Source: UBA931 sp036825435 (lineage in GTDB: Bacteria > Pseudomonadota > Gammaproteobacteria > Burkholderiales > Casimicrobiaceae). From it: a DNA stretch of 18,644 nucleotides. This document shows positions 8,704 through 15,156 of this stretch, piece by piece (the first letter of the stretch is position 1; each line of letters begins with the position of its first letter). Where the stretch lies: the NCBI GenBank assembly GCA_036825435.1, contig DAISYG010000037.1, forward strand, positions 1-18,644, read 5' to 3'. The position numbers and the translations under genes were made by a program. The notes under the pieces were generated by a model, which had not been told where the DNA came from, did no database searches, and worked only from the letters and a program-made list of their open reading frames with translations.

Positions 8704-10200
8704 TCAATTCTTTTTCGCCAGTTCTTTTTCATCCGCCTGCTCCTGTCGTACAGTACGCAGACGACTTTCGGTAATGGAGAGTTCCTGAAACGAGGCGTCT
8801 TTATCCTTTAACACCAATTCGAATTGTTCAATAGAGGCTTGATACGCGCCACGCCAGACGTAGTATTCACCGAGGTGGTAATGCTGCTTGTGATCAATAT
8901 TGAGTTTGGCGTAAGCACGCGCGGCTTTTTCGTGCAACTGCCCGTCGCTCGGAAAGCGGGTAAGCGTGCTTTCCAGATATTGCGCGGCATCGCGTGCACG
9001 CCCGGCTTTGAGTAATGCTTCCGGGTAGTCATACACCAATTGTTTCTTATTCGGGTAACGCTTGAGGGCGTCATCAAAACGTTGAATCGCTTCATCCAGC
9101 GCGCCGCTTTCCATCAGAATATGTCCCGCCATCGCGTCGATCATTGGGTGCTGCATGGTTCTGTCGAGCCAGGCGATTTCTTCTTTGGCGCGGTCAAACT
9201 CTTTGGTACGCAGTAAAGATGCCGCCAATCCATAGTGCGTCGCTGCTTCATTGTTGAATTTACGCGTGCGCAGCGCTTCGTCAAAACGGGCAACGGCTTC
9301 TTTTCCGGTACCGGCATAGCTTTGCAGGAGCGCACGAACAAAATGGAAATCGATGCTGTCAACGACTTGTTTATAAGGCACGCCTTCCGCACGTGCCTGC
9401 GCTTCGGCAATCCGTTCCGTGGTGACGGGGTGGGTGCGCAGGTAAGAAGGCGCTGTGCCGTCGTTGAAACGATTGGCGCGCAACATGCGCTCCATCAGCG
9501 TTGCCGAGGCATTGACATCAAACCCGGCGGCGCGCAAACGTTGAAAACCGATGCGGTCAGCTTCGTATTCATGTTCGCGGGTGTAATTGATCTGCGATTG
9601 AATCGCCAACGCCTGTGCGCCTGCGACGGCAGCGCCGATCATTTGATCGCCCGATGAAGAATTGGAGCCTGCCGCTGCGGCGGCTACGGCGAGCGCCGCC
9701 AGCGACAGCAGCAGTTGATCTTTCTGCCCGCTGATCATGCGCGCAAGATGATATTGCGTGACGTGGGTGATTTCGTGCGCGAGCACACTGGCAAGTTCGG
9801 ATTCGTTTTGCACCAGTGTGATCAAACCCGTGTTGACGCCGATGAATCCGCCGGGCAGCGCAAACGCGTTGACGGTGGTATCGTACACAGCGAAGAATTC
9901 AAACTCTTGGCGGGTATCGTTGATCGCGGAAACCAATCGATGTCCCAGTGTGTTGAGGTAATCGTTAACCTCGGGGTCGTTCATGTAGGTGCCGTTGGCG
10001 CGTAGCTCACGAATGATGTCTTCGCCCATCTTGCGCTCTTGGTACGGTGAAAAAGCCTCGCGCGATGCATCGCCGAGTTCGGGCAGATTGTATTGCGCGT
10101 GGAGCGAAGTCGGCATCAACGCGAATATGATCAGCATCGCGAAAAACCATGCTTGCCATTGCGAAGAACGACCGAGGGCGCGAAAAAAATCACCGAACAT
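8704..10200 (-). CDS. bepA: Periplasmic M48 metalloprotease with TPR domain, BepA-like
   Basis: BepA-type proteins are zinc proteases and chaperones of the periplasm that help or degrade outer-membrane proteins at the LptD/BAM assembly sites. The 498 residues (E. coli BepA 487) start with a hydrophobic signal segment at about 13-35 ending LHA-Q. The HEITH zinc motif is at His142/Glu143/His146, and Glu211 of the EYEAD (E-x3-D) motif is the third ligand. His257 in LRTHP matches the conserved regulatory His region of BepA. The C-terminal 200 residues are helical and TPR-like. An Ala/Gly-rich stretch near residues 167-200 fits the membrane-facing loop. No clear ribosome-binding site precedes the ATG. 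It converges with the porin gene, a possible client, and diverges from moaC. Confidence 0.9.
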   Translation of the reverse strand: MFGDFFRALGRSSQWQAWFFAMLIIFALMPTSLHAQYNLPELGDASREAFSPYQERKMGEDIIRELRANGTYMNDPEVNDYLNTLGHRLVSAINDTRQEFEFFAVYDTTVNAFALPGGFIGVNTGLITLVQNESELASVLAHEITHVTQYHLARMISGQKDQLLLSLAALAVAAAAAGSNSSSGDQMIGAAVAGAQALAIQSQINYTREHEYEADRIGFQRLRAAGFDVNASATLMERMLRANRFNDGTAPSYLRTHPVTTERIAEAQARAEGVPYKQVVDSIDFHFVRALLQSYAGTGKEAVARFDEALRTRKFNNEAATHYGLAASLLRTKEFDRAKEEIAWLDRTMQHPMIDAMAGHILMESGALDEAIQRFDDALKRYPNKKQLVYDYPEALLKAGRARDAAQYLESTLTRFPSDGQLHEKAARAYAKLNIDHKQHYHLGEYYVWRGAYQASIEQFELVLKDKDASFQELSITESRLRTVRQEQADEKELAKKN

Positions 10201-10253
10201 AAAGCATCGTCAGAAAAGAATAGTTCTCCGGAAAAACATGTGATCAGGAACAG

Positions 10254-10281
10254 TGCTAATATGCGCATTCCGAGAATGCGC
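10254..10281 (+). promoter_or_regulatory. Candidate extended -10 promoter and palindrome ahead of moaC-cysE
   Basis: TGCTAATAT (10254-10262) is an extended -10 element. Directly after it GCGCATTC-CGA-GAATGCGC (10263-10281) is a perfect 8-bp inverted repeat covering the expected transcription start. No good -35 is seen. The pair could be promoter plus operator for moaC-cysE; the leader would be about 75 bases. Confidence 0.42.
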
Positions 10282-10345
10282 GCATGAATGCTGACGGTTT
10301 TTATTGTACGGCATTATTCGCGCGGGCAACCGAAAAGAGCTTTTT

Positions 10346-10837
10346 ATGAGTAACAACAATCCTTCCGGATTTACCCACTTCGATGCCAGCGGTCAGGCGC
10401 ACATGGTCGATATCGCCGACAAAAACGTTACGCTGCGTCGCGCGCGTGCCGGTGGCCGCATTCACATGTTGCCGGAAACGCTGGTGCTGATTCTGAGTGG
10501 CGACGCAAAGAAAGGCGATGTGCTGGGCGTGGCGCGCATCGCCGCGATTCAGGCGTCGAAACAAACATCAACGCTGATTCCACTCTGTCATCCATTGGCA
10601 TTGACGCACATTGCCGTTGAGTTCTCCATTGATCAGGAAACGTCATCCATTGCGATCGAAGTGGTCGCTGAAACCAAGGGTAAGACTGGCGTGGAGATGG
10701 AAGCGCTGACTGCCGTCAGCGTCGGTTTGCTGACGATCTACGATATGTGCAAGGCGGTCGATCGTGCGATGTGCATAACCGATATTCGGTTACTGGAAAA
10801 GTCCGGCGGAAAATCCGGTCACTTCATGGCGGAATAG
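10346..10837 (+). CDS. moaC: Cyclic pyranopterin monophosphate synthase (MoaC)
   Basis: MoaC converts the MoaA product (3',8-cyclo-GTP) into cyclic pyranopterin monophosphate, the first stable intermediate of molybdenum cofactor synthesis, in the cytoplasm as a hexamer. Length 163 compares with 161 in E. coli. The family marks are THFDASGQAHMVDI at the start, ALTHI after LIPLCHP (residues 78-83) and GVEMEALTAVSVGLLTIYDMCKA. Asp133 and Lys136 of DMCKA correspond to catalytic Asp128/Lys131 of E. coli. ATG 10346 is preferred to a TTG 14 codons upstream because it gives the family N-terminus and has an AAGAG before it. No other moa gene is in the window. cysE follows after three bases, so both are surely cotranscribed. 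Confidence 0.95.
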   Translation: MSNNNPSGFTHFDASGQAHMVDIADKNVTLRRARAGGRIHMLPETLVLILSGDAKKGDVLGVARIAAIQASKQTSTLIPLCHPLALTHIAVEFSIDQETSSIAIEVVAETKGKTGVEMEALTAVSVGLLTIYDMCKAVDRAMCITDIRLLEKSGGKSGHFMAE

Positions 10838-10840
10838 CTT

Positions 10841-11599
10841 ATGTTTAGTCGTATTCGCGAAGATATTGCCGTTATTTTTGAGCGCGACCCGGCTGCGCGC
10901 AACACCTGGGAAATTCTGACCTGCTATCCCGGCGTCCATGCACTGATTTTTCATCGCTTGATCAGTCACCCGTGCTGGCGCATGGGTTTGCGTTGGGTAG
11001 CGCGGTGGTTTTCGACGCTGGCGCGGTGGATGACCGGTATCGAGATTCATCCGGGCGCGACCATCGGGCGTCGTGTGTTCATCGATCACGGCATGGGCAT
11101 CGTGATTGGTGAGACGGCGGAAATCGGTGACGATTGCACGCTTTATCACGGCGTCACACTGGGCGGCACCTCGTGGGAAAAAGGGAAAAGACATCCGACG
11201 CTGGGCAATGGCGTCGTTGTCGGTGCGGGCGCGAAGGTGCTTGGTCCGATTTTGATCGGTGATGGTGCCAAAATAGGCTCGAATGCCGTGGTTGTGCGCG
11301 AAGTGCCGGCGGGCGCGACGGCGGTGGGCATTCCGGCGCGCGTGCTGACACAGGAAGACAGTGAAAAACGCAAAAAACAGGCGGAGAAAATCGGTTTTTC
11401 GGCTTATGCCGTTTCCGACGACATGAACGACCCGGTGGTCGTTGCATTGCATCATTTGATCGACCACGTCGCCAAAAACGACGATTGCATCAAAACCATG
11501 GCGAAGAAGCTCAACATACAGGGAATTGACTGCGGATTACCACCGGAAGACGTTGAAAAGCCAATTGATTCGGGTTCACTCAATAAAATGCTGGAATAA
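10841..11599 (+). CDS. cysE: Serine O-acetyltransferase (CysE, short SAT type)
   Basis: CysE makes O-acetylserine from serine and acetyl-CoA, the committed step of cysteine synthesis. An N-terminal helical part is followed by a left-handed beta-helix of hexapeptide repeats from about residue 66 (IEIHPGATIGRRVFIDHGMG, VIGETAEIGDDC, VTLGGTSW). His83 matches the catalytic His158 of E. coli. The partner Asp143 position is Glu68 here, as in the shorter NifP/Bacillus-like SATs. At 252 residues it is shorter than E. coli CysE (273) at the N-terminus. The C-terminus ends in NKMLE and lacks the usual terminal Ile that docks into CysK. GGCGGAA inside the moaC end serves as ribosome-binding site. Its place before the isc genes fits cysteine supply to IscS. 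Confidence 0.93.
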   Translation: MFSRIREDIAVIFERDPAARNTWEILTCYPGVHALIFHRLISHPCWRMGLRWVARWFSTLARWMTGIEIHPGATIGRRVFIDHGMGIVIGETAEIGDDCTLYHGVTLGGTSWEKGKRHPTLGNGVVVGAGAKVLGPILIGDGAKIGSNAVVVREVPAGATAVGIPARVLTQEDSEKRKKQAEKIGFSAYAVSDDMNDPVVVALHHLIDHVAKNDDCIKTMAKKLNIQGIDCGLPPEDVEKPIDSGSLNKMLE

Positions 11600-11631
11600 T
11601 AAAATGGCCGAGATTGTAAAAAGCCGGCAAT

Positions 11632-11664
11632 TTACTTGACTAAAGCAGAAGGTTATTTTACTGT
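11632..11664 (+). promoter_or_regulatory. iscR promoter with type-1 IscR binding site
   Basis: Bases 11632-11656 match the 25-base type-1 IscR consensus (ATASYYGACT-RWWWY-AGTCRRSTAT) at about 20 of 25 places, with intact TTGACT and a weaker right half. TTGACT (11636-11641) is also the best -35. TACTGT at 11659-11664, 17 bases later, is a modest -10. In E. coli IscR with its cluster represses its own operon from such a site; the same autoregulation is inferred here. Confidence 0.68.
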
Positions 11665-11733
11665 GCGGCTGTGTGGTCTTTGCTGCACAGAGAGTTCTAC
11701 GAACCCGATCAATTTTGTTTTGGAGAATAGCAC

Positions 11734-12225
11734 ATGCGATTAACCACAAAAGGTCGTTTTGCTGTCACCGCTGTTTTGGATGTCGCTTTAAACGGAACGA
11801 AAGGCCCGGTCACGCTAGCGGCAGTGTCAGCCCGCCAAAATATCTCTTTATCTTATCTTGAACAACTTTTCGGGAAATTGCGTCGCTGCGGTTTGGTTGA
11901 AAGCGTTCGCGGTCCCGGAGGCGGATACAATCTTGCCAAACCGTTATCACAAGTTTCGGTAGCCGATATTATTTTCGCCGTTGATGAACCCATCGACGCC
12001 ACCCGCTGCGGCGGACGCGGCAATTGCCAGAGTGAACAGGATCATTGCATGACACACGATCTGTGGACTGGCCTCACCGCGCATATTTTCAAATTCATGG
12101 ATTCCGTCACGTTGGAGCAGATGGTGGTTGCGCACCAGAACAAGCTCAACCGCGGTGCTAGGGAACAACAACCGGTCACTGTGCAGCACGATCTGACAGC
12201 CGTGCGTGAGCCGACGCTGATCTGA
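11734..12225 (+). CDS. iscR: Fe-S cluster-sensing transcriptional regulator IscR
   Basis: IscR is an Rrf2-family regulator that carries a [2Fe-2S] cluster and represses the isc operon when clusters are plentiful. Length 163 matches E. coli (162). The winged-helix part reads MRLTTKGRFAVTAVLD, with the recognition region SLSYLEQLFGKLR and the wing VRGPGGGYNL. Cluster ligands are Cys92, Cys98, Cys105 and His108. The gap between the second and third Cys is six residues instead of the five in E. coli. ATG 11734 has GGAG eight bases upstream. The stop TGA is part of a 4-base repeat flanking a small mobile-like element, so iscS does not follow directly but starts 320 bases later. The last codons (ACG CTG ATC) resemble the end of that element family. 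Confidence 0.95.
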   Translation: MRLTTKGRFAVTAVLDVALNGTKGPVTLAAVSARQNISLSYLEQLFGKLRRCGLVESVRGPGGGYNLAKPLSQVSVADIIFAVDEPIDATRCGGRGNCQSEQDHCMTHDLWTGLTAHIFKFMDSVTLEQMVVAHQNKLNRGAREQQPVTVQHDLTAVREPTLI

Positions 12226-12226
12226 A

Positions 12227-12330
12227 GAAAACGCTGATTCATTACTGCGCGAAGGCAATACTACGCTGGAATTTCCTCAAGTCAGATTCCACTTATTTTG
12301 CCTTCGTTCGTGACATGACTCAGCGTTTCC
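12227..12330 (+). mobile_element. MITE-like hairpin element, copy A (104 bp)
   Basis: The terminal inverted repeats GAAAACGCTGATTCAT and (reversed) GGAAACGCTGAGTCAT match at 14 of 16. Inner arms also pair: CGAAGGCAA occurs at the left and its complement TTGCCTTCG at the right. TGAA flanks both ends (12223-12226 and 12331-12334), as expected for a target duplication, and contains the iscR stop codon. It codes for nothing. It shares both ends with the copy at 17686-17825 but lacks about 35 bases of its centre. The source transposase is not in the window; the TNA-type target suggests an IS5-family-like enzyme (inference). Confidence 0.75.
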
Positions 12331-12452
12331 TGAAAAACCGCACGCGAGTCGTGCAGTATTGAAATTCTTTCCAAAAGACGCATTTATCTTCGGGTAAACC
12401 GTATTTTCATTGAATTTCACTTTGTTTGACTCGCGTTCGTTGCGGTTTTCAG
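12330..12452. repeat. Diverged hairpin element, copy D
   Basis: The outer arms 12330-12350 and 12428-12452 pair (CGCGAGTC with GACTCGCG, plus CTGAAAAACCGCA with TGCGGTTTTCAG, with a 5-base bulge). The inner arms TGAAATTC/GAATTTCA pair as well. The centre is TTTATC-TTCG-GGTAAA, so a transcript would be capped by a stable cUUCGg loop exactly at the midpoint. Its inner part aligns with copy B (shared blocks CATTTA, TAAAC, TTTTC-TTGAATT, CTTTGT), so it is an older relative. Together with copy A it fills most of the 320-base iscR-iscS gap; no gene is seen there. Confidence 0.65.
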
Positions 12453-12504
12453 AAGTTTTTAGCAAACTTTCATTTTATATAAATATTTACGGAAAAATTC
12501 CTGT

Positions 12505-12525
12505 GTCGGCGTATAATGCGCCGAC
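12505..12525 (+). promoter_or_regulatory. Candidate iscS promoter: TATAAT inside a palindrome
   Basis: A perfect -10 (TATAAT, 12512-12517) lies between GTCGGCG and CGCCGAC, a perfect 7-bp inverted repeat. No good -35 is visible; TTTACG at 12486 is 20 bases away. A start near 12524 would leave a leader of about 20 bases before the iscS ATG at 12546. It suggests that iscS and the following genes have their own promoter, apart from iscR. Confidence 0.5.
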
Positions 12526-12545
12526 GTATGGAATTGGAAACCAAC

Positions 12546-13754
12546 ATGAAGCGCCCGATTTATCTCGATTACGCCGCAACGACGCCCGTCGATCCGCGCG
12601 TTGCTGAGAAAATGATTCCCTATCTCACCGAAAAATTCGGCAATCCTGCGTCGCGCTCCCATGCCTACGGTTGGGAAGCCGAAAAAGCCGTTGAAGAAGC
12701 GCGCAAGAATGTCGCCGAATTGTTCAACTGTGACCCGCGCGAAATCATCTGGACGTCGGGTGCGACCGAAGCCGACAACCTGGCACTCAAAGGTGCGGCG
12801 CACTTTTACAAGAGCAGAGGCAATCACCTGATCACGGTGCGTACCGAGCACAAAGCGGTGCTCGACACCATGCGTGAATTGGAACGTGAAGGCTTCGAGG
12901 TGACGTACCTCGATGTGGAAAAAGACGGCCTCGTCAACACGCAAACGCTGATTGACGCGGTACGCGACGATACCATTCTGGTTTCGGTGATGTACGTCAA
13001 CAGTGAAATTGGCGTGATTCAAGATATTCCCGCGTTCGGTGAAATATGTCGTGAGCGCGGTATCATTTTTCATGTGGACGCGACGCAGGCGGTCGGCAAG
13101 GTGCCGATTGATCTACAAACGTTGAAAATCGATTTGATGTCGATGTCGGCGCATAAAGTTTACGGACCGAAAGGCGTTGGCGCGTTGTATGTGCGCCGCA
13201 AACCGCGCGTGCGTATCGAAGCGCAAATGCACGGCGGCGGACACGAACGCGGCATGCGTTCTGGAACTTTGCCGACGCATCAGGTTGTCGGCATGGGTGA
13301 AGCCTATCGTTTGGCACGTTTGGAAATGCAGGAAGAAATTCCGCGTTTGGCGAAGTTGCGTGATCGCCTGTTCAACGGCCTGCGCGACATCGAAGAGGTT
13401 TACGTGAATGGCTCGTTGGAGCATCGCGTGTGCAACAACCTCAATATGAGCTTCAATTTTGTCGAAGGCGAAAGCCTGATGATGGCGATCCGCGATATCG
13501 CCGTTTCATCCGGTTCGGCGTGTACATCGGCGTCATTGGAGCCGTCGTATGTATTGCGTGCGCTGGGTGTCAGCGACGAACTGGCACATAGTTCAATCCG
13601 CTTTTCGCTCGGGCGCTTTACCACCGAGCAGGAAATCGACCATGCGATCGACGTTATCAAGAAAAACATTGACCGCTTGCGCGAGCTTTCGCCACTGTGG
13701 GAAATGTATCGCGAAAATGTCGATCTGAGCCAAGTACAATGGGCGGCACATTGA
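12546..13754 (+). CDS. iscS: Cysteine desulfurase IscS
   Basis: IscS is a PLP enzyme that removes sulphur from cysteine, giving alanine and an enzyme persulfide that feeds IscU, and in many bacteria tRNA thiolation and molybdopterin synthesis. The 402 residues (E. coli 404) begin MKRPIYLDYAATTPVDPRVA. The PLP lysine is Lys204 in SMSAHKVYGPKG, His102 is in TEHKAV, and the persulfide Cys326 lies in SSGSACTSASLEPS, the long loop of the IscS class rather than SufS. ATG 12546 is chosen because the family starts there and GGAA lies six bases before; in-frame ATGs at 12516 and 12528 overlap or nearly touch the predicted promoter. iscU follows after 16 bases. Confidence 0.98.
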   Translation: MKRPIYLDYAATTPVDPRVAEKMIPYLTEKFGNPASRSHAYGWEAEKAVEEARKNVAELFNCDPREIIWTSGATEADNLALKGAAHFYKSRGNHLITVRTEHKAVLDTMRELEREGFEVTYLDVEKDGLVNTQTLIDAVRDDTILVSVMYVNSEIGVIQDIPAFGEICRERGIIFHVDATQAVGKVPIDLQTLKIDLMSMSAHKVYGPKGVGALYVRRKPRVRIEAQMHGGGHERGMRSGTLPTHQVVGMGEAYRLARLEMQEEIPRLAKLRDRLFNGLRDIEEVYVNGSLEHRVCNNLNMSFNFVEGESLMMAIRDIAVSSGSACTSASLEPSYVLRALGVSDELAHSSIRFSLGRFTTEQEIDHAIDVIKKNIDRLRELSPLWEMYRENVDLSQVQWAAH

Positions 13755-13770
13755 CCGCACAAGGGTGAGT

Positions 13771-14217
13771 ATGTCTTACAGCGAAAAAGTTCTTGATCAT
13801 TACGAAAATCCACGCAACGTCGGTTCGTTCGATAAAAAAGACGAAGACGTCGGCACGGGGATGGTCGGCGCGCCTGCGTGCGGCGATGTGATGAAATTGC
13901 AGATCAAAGTCGGCAAAGACGGCGTGATCGAAGATGCGCGTTTCAAAACCTACGGCTGTGGTTCGGCGATTGCGTCATCGTCGCTGGTCACCGAATGGGT
14001 GAAAGGCAAAACGCTGGACGAAGCGTTGTCGATCAAGAACAGCGAAATCGCCGAAGAGCTGGCGTTGCCCCCTGTCAAGATTCACTGCTCAGTGCTCGCC
14101 GAAGATGCGATCAAGGCGGCGATTGCCGACTACAAAGCCAAGCAGGAAAAAGGCGACGGCAGCAACGATGAAAATACCGCCGAAGCACCTGCGTGCACGC
14201 CACGTTCGGTGGCGTAA
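13771..14217 (+). CDS. iscU: Fe-S cluster assembly scaffold IscU
   Basis: IscU is the scaffold on which [2Fe-2S] and [4Fe-4S] clusters are built from IscS sulphur and then handed over by HscA/HscB. Cluster ligands Cys37, Cys63, His105 and Cys106 all match E. coli numbering, and the HscA recognition motif LPPVK is at residues 99-103. The core ends near residue 126. Beyond that is an extra tail of about 20 residues, Gly/Asn/Glu/Ala-rich with an additional Cys142, that E. coli IscU (128 residues) lacks. ATG 13771 is preferred to GTG 13765 because AAGGG lies five bases before it and the usual MxYSEKV start results. Confidence 0.97.
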   Translation: MSYSEKVLDHYENPRNVGSFDKKDEDVGTGMVGAPACGDVMKLQIKVGKDGVIEDARFKTYGCGSAIASSSLVTEWVKGKTLDEALSIKNSEIAEELALPPVKIHCSVLAEDAIKAAIADYKAKQEKGDGSNDENTAEAPACTPRSVA

Positions 14218-14234
14218 TCGGAAAGGAAAAGGTC

Positions 14235-14558
14235 ATGACCATTCAATTAACCGAAAATGCGGCGCGTCATGTTCAGACGAGCCTTGCCAAACGCGGCAAA
14301 GGTCTTGGATTGCGGCTCGGCGTGAAAACGTCCGGTTGTTCCGGTCTGGCTTACAAAATCGAATACGCTGATGAAATTCAACCGGAAGACGAACAGTTTG
14401 AAAGCAACGGCGTGCTGATCGTCGTCGATAAAAAAAGTTTGCCCTACCTCGACGGCACGCAACTTGACTATACCCGCGAGGGATTGAGCGAAGGGTTCAA
14501 GTTCGAAAACCCGAACGTGAAAAACGAGTGTGGCTGCGGTGAGTCATTCACCGTATAA
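14235..14558 (+). CDS. iscA: A-type Fe-S carrier protein IscA
   Basis: IscA belongs to the A-type carriers that bind iron or clusters and pass them to target proteins, especially for [4Fe-4S] maturation. The 107 residues equal E. coli IscA. The three ligands Cys35 (TSGCSGLAY), Cys99 and Cys101 (NECGCGESF) are present. ATG 14235 follows GGAAAAGG closely and gives the family start MTIQLTENAARH; an upstream in-frame start would overlap iscU without any ribosome-binding site. It sits 17 bases after iscU. ErpA is the nearest alternative, but gene order makes IscA clear. Confidence 0.96.
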   Translation: MTIQLTENAARHVQTSLAKRGKGLGLRLGVKTSGCSGLAYKIEYADEIQPEDEQFESNGVLIVVDKKSLPYLDGTQLDYTREGLSEGFKFENPNVKNECGCGESFTV

Positions 14559-14572
14559 ACGATATTTTCGTA

Positions 14573-15100
14573 ATGGCGCAGCCTCCTGATTATTTTTCAA
14601 TATTGGGTCTTGCGCGCCATTATCGTCTCGATTCCGACGAACTGACTGAAGCATACCACCGCACGCAGCAGCAAACACACCCCGACCACGCCAACGATGC
14701 CGCCGCCAAGCAGCGCGCGGTTGCCAACGCAGCGCTGGTCAACGAAGCGTATCGCGCGTTGAAAGATCCGGCATTGCGCGCTCTGCATCTTTTGCAGTTA
14801 TATGGCGTAGATGCTTCGTCGAATGCGTTATCTGAAAATTTTCTCGAAGAGCAATTGTCGTTGCGCGAAGCGGCGGAAAATGCGTTGCTCAATCGCGATG
14901 CTGACGCTGTTGAAACATTACGCACGCGATTGATCGACGCGTCGAAACAACGCCAACAAAAATTGGGAGATTGTTTGGACGGTAAAGATGTCACGCATGA
15001 AGTGCTACAACAAGCGCTGACTATCGCAACGGAATTGCAATTTCTCGAACGTTTCCGCGCTGACCTCGACGAAAAGTGGGAATACGCGGAAGAAGACTGA
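14573..15100 (+). CDS. hscB: J-domain co-chaperone HscB
   Basis: HscB is the J-protein that brings loaded IscU to HscA and stimulates its ATPase. The 175 residues (E. coli 171) have an N-terminal J-domain, DYFSILGL then the HPD motif at residues 36-38, and a C-terminal helical bundle (about 90-172) that binds IscU. The gene begins 14 bases after iscA and has no clear ribosome-binding site, which may reflect translational coupling (inference). hscA begins 56 bases after the stop. Confidence 0.96.
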   Translation: MAQPPDYFSILGLARHYRLDSDELTEAYHRTQQQTHPDHANDAAAKQRAVANAALVNEAYRALKDPALRALHLLQLYGVDASSNALSENFLEEQLSLREAAENALLNRDADAVETLRTRLIDASKQRQQKLGDCLDGKDVTHEVLQQALTIATELQFLERFRADLDEKWEYAEED

Positions 15101-15156
15101 CGCGCGATGGCAACATTGGCTACAATAAGCGCCGTGAAAAATGGAATCCGATAACA

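Noticed and set aside
10304..10345. TTG-initiated extension of moaC
   Set aside because: MoaC starts near MSNNN by length and has AAGAG before ATG 10346.
11606..11628. GCCG/CGGC stem after cysE as terminator
   Set aside because: Only four pairs, with no T-run.
12516..12545. Longer iscS start (MRRRMELETN...)
   Set aside because: The extra residues are absent from the family and the upstream ATG lies within the predicted -10.
15076..15156. Longer hscA frame starting inside hscB
   Set aside because: The added residues have no likeness to HscA, while LLQISEP at the later ATG matches the family start.
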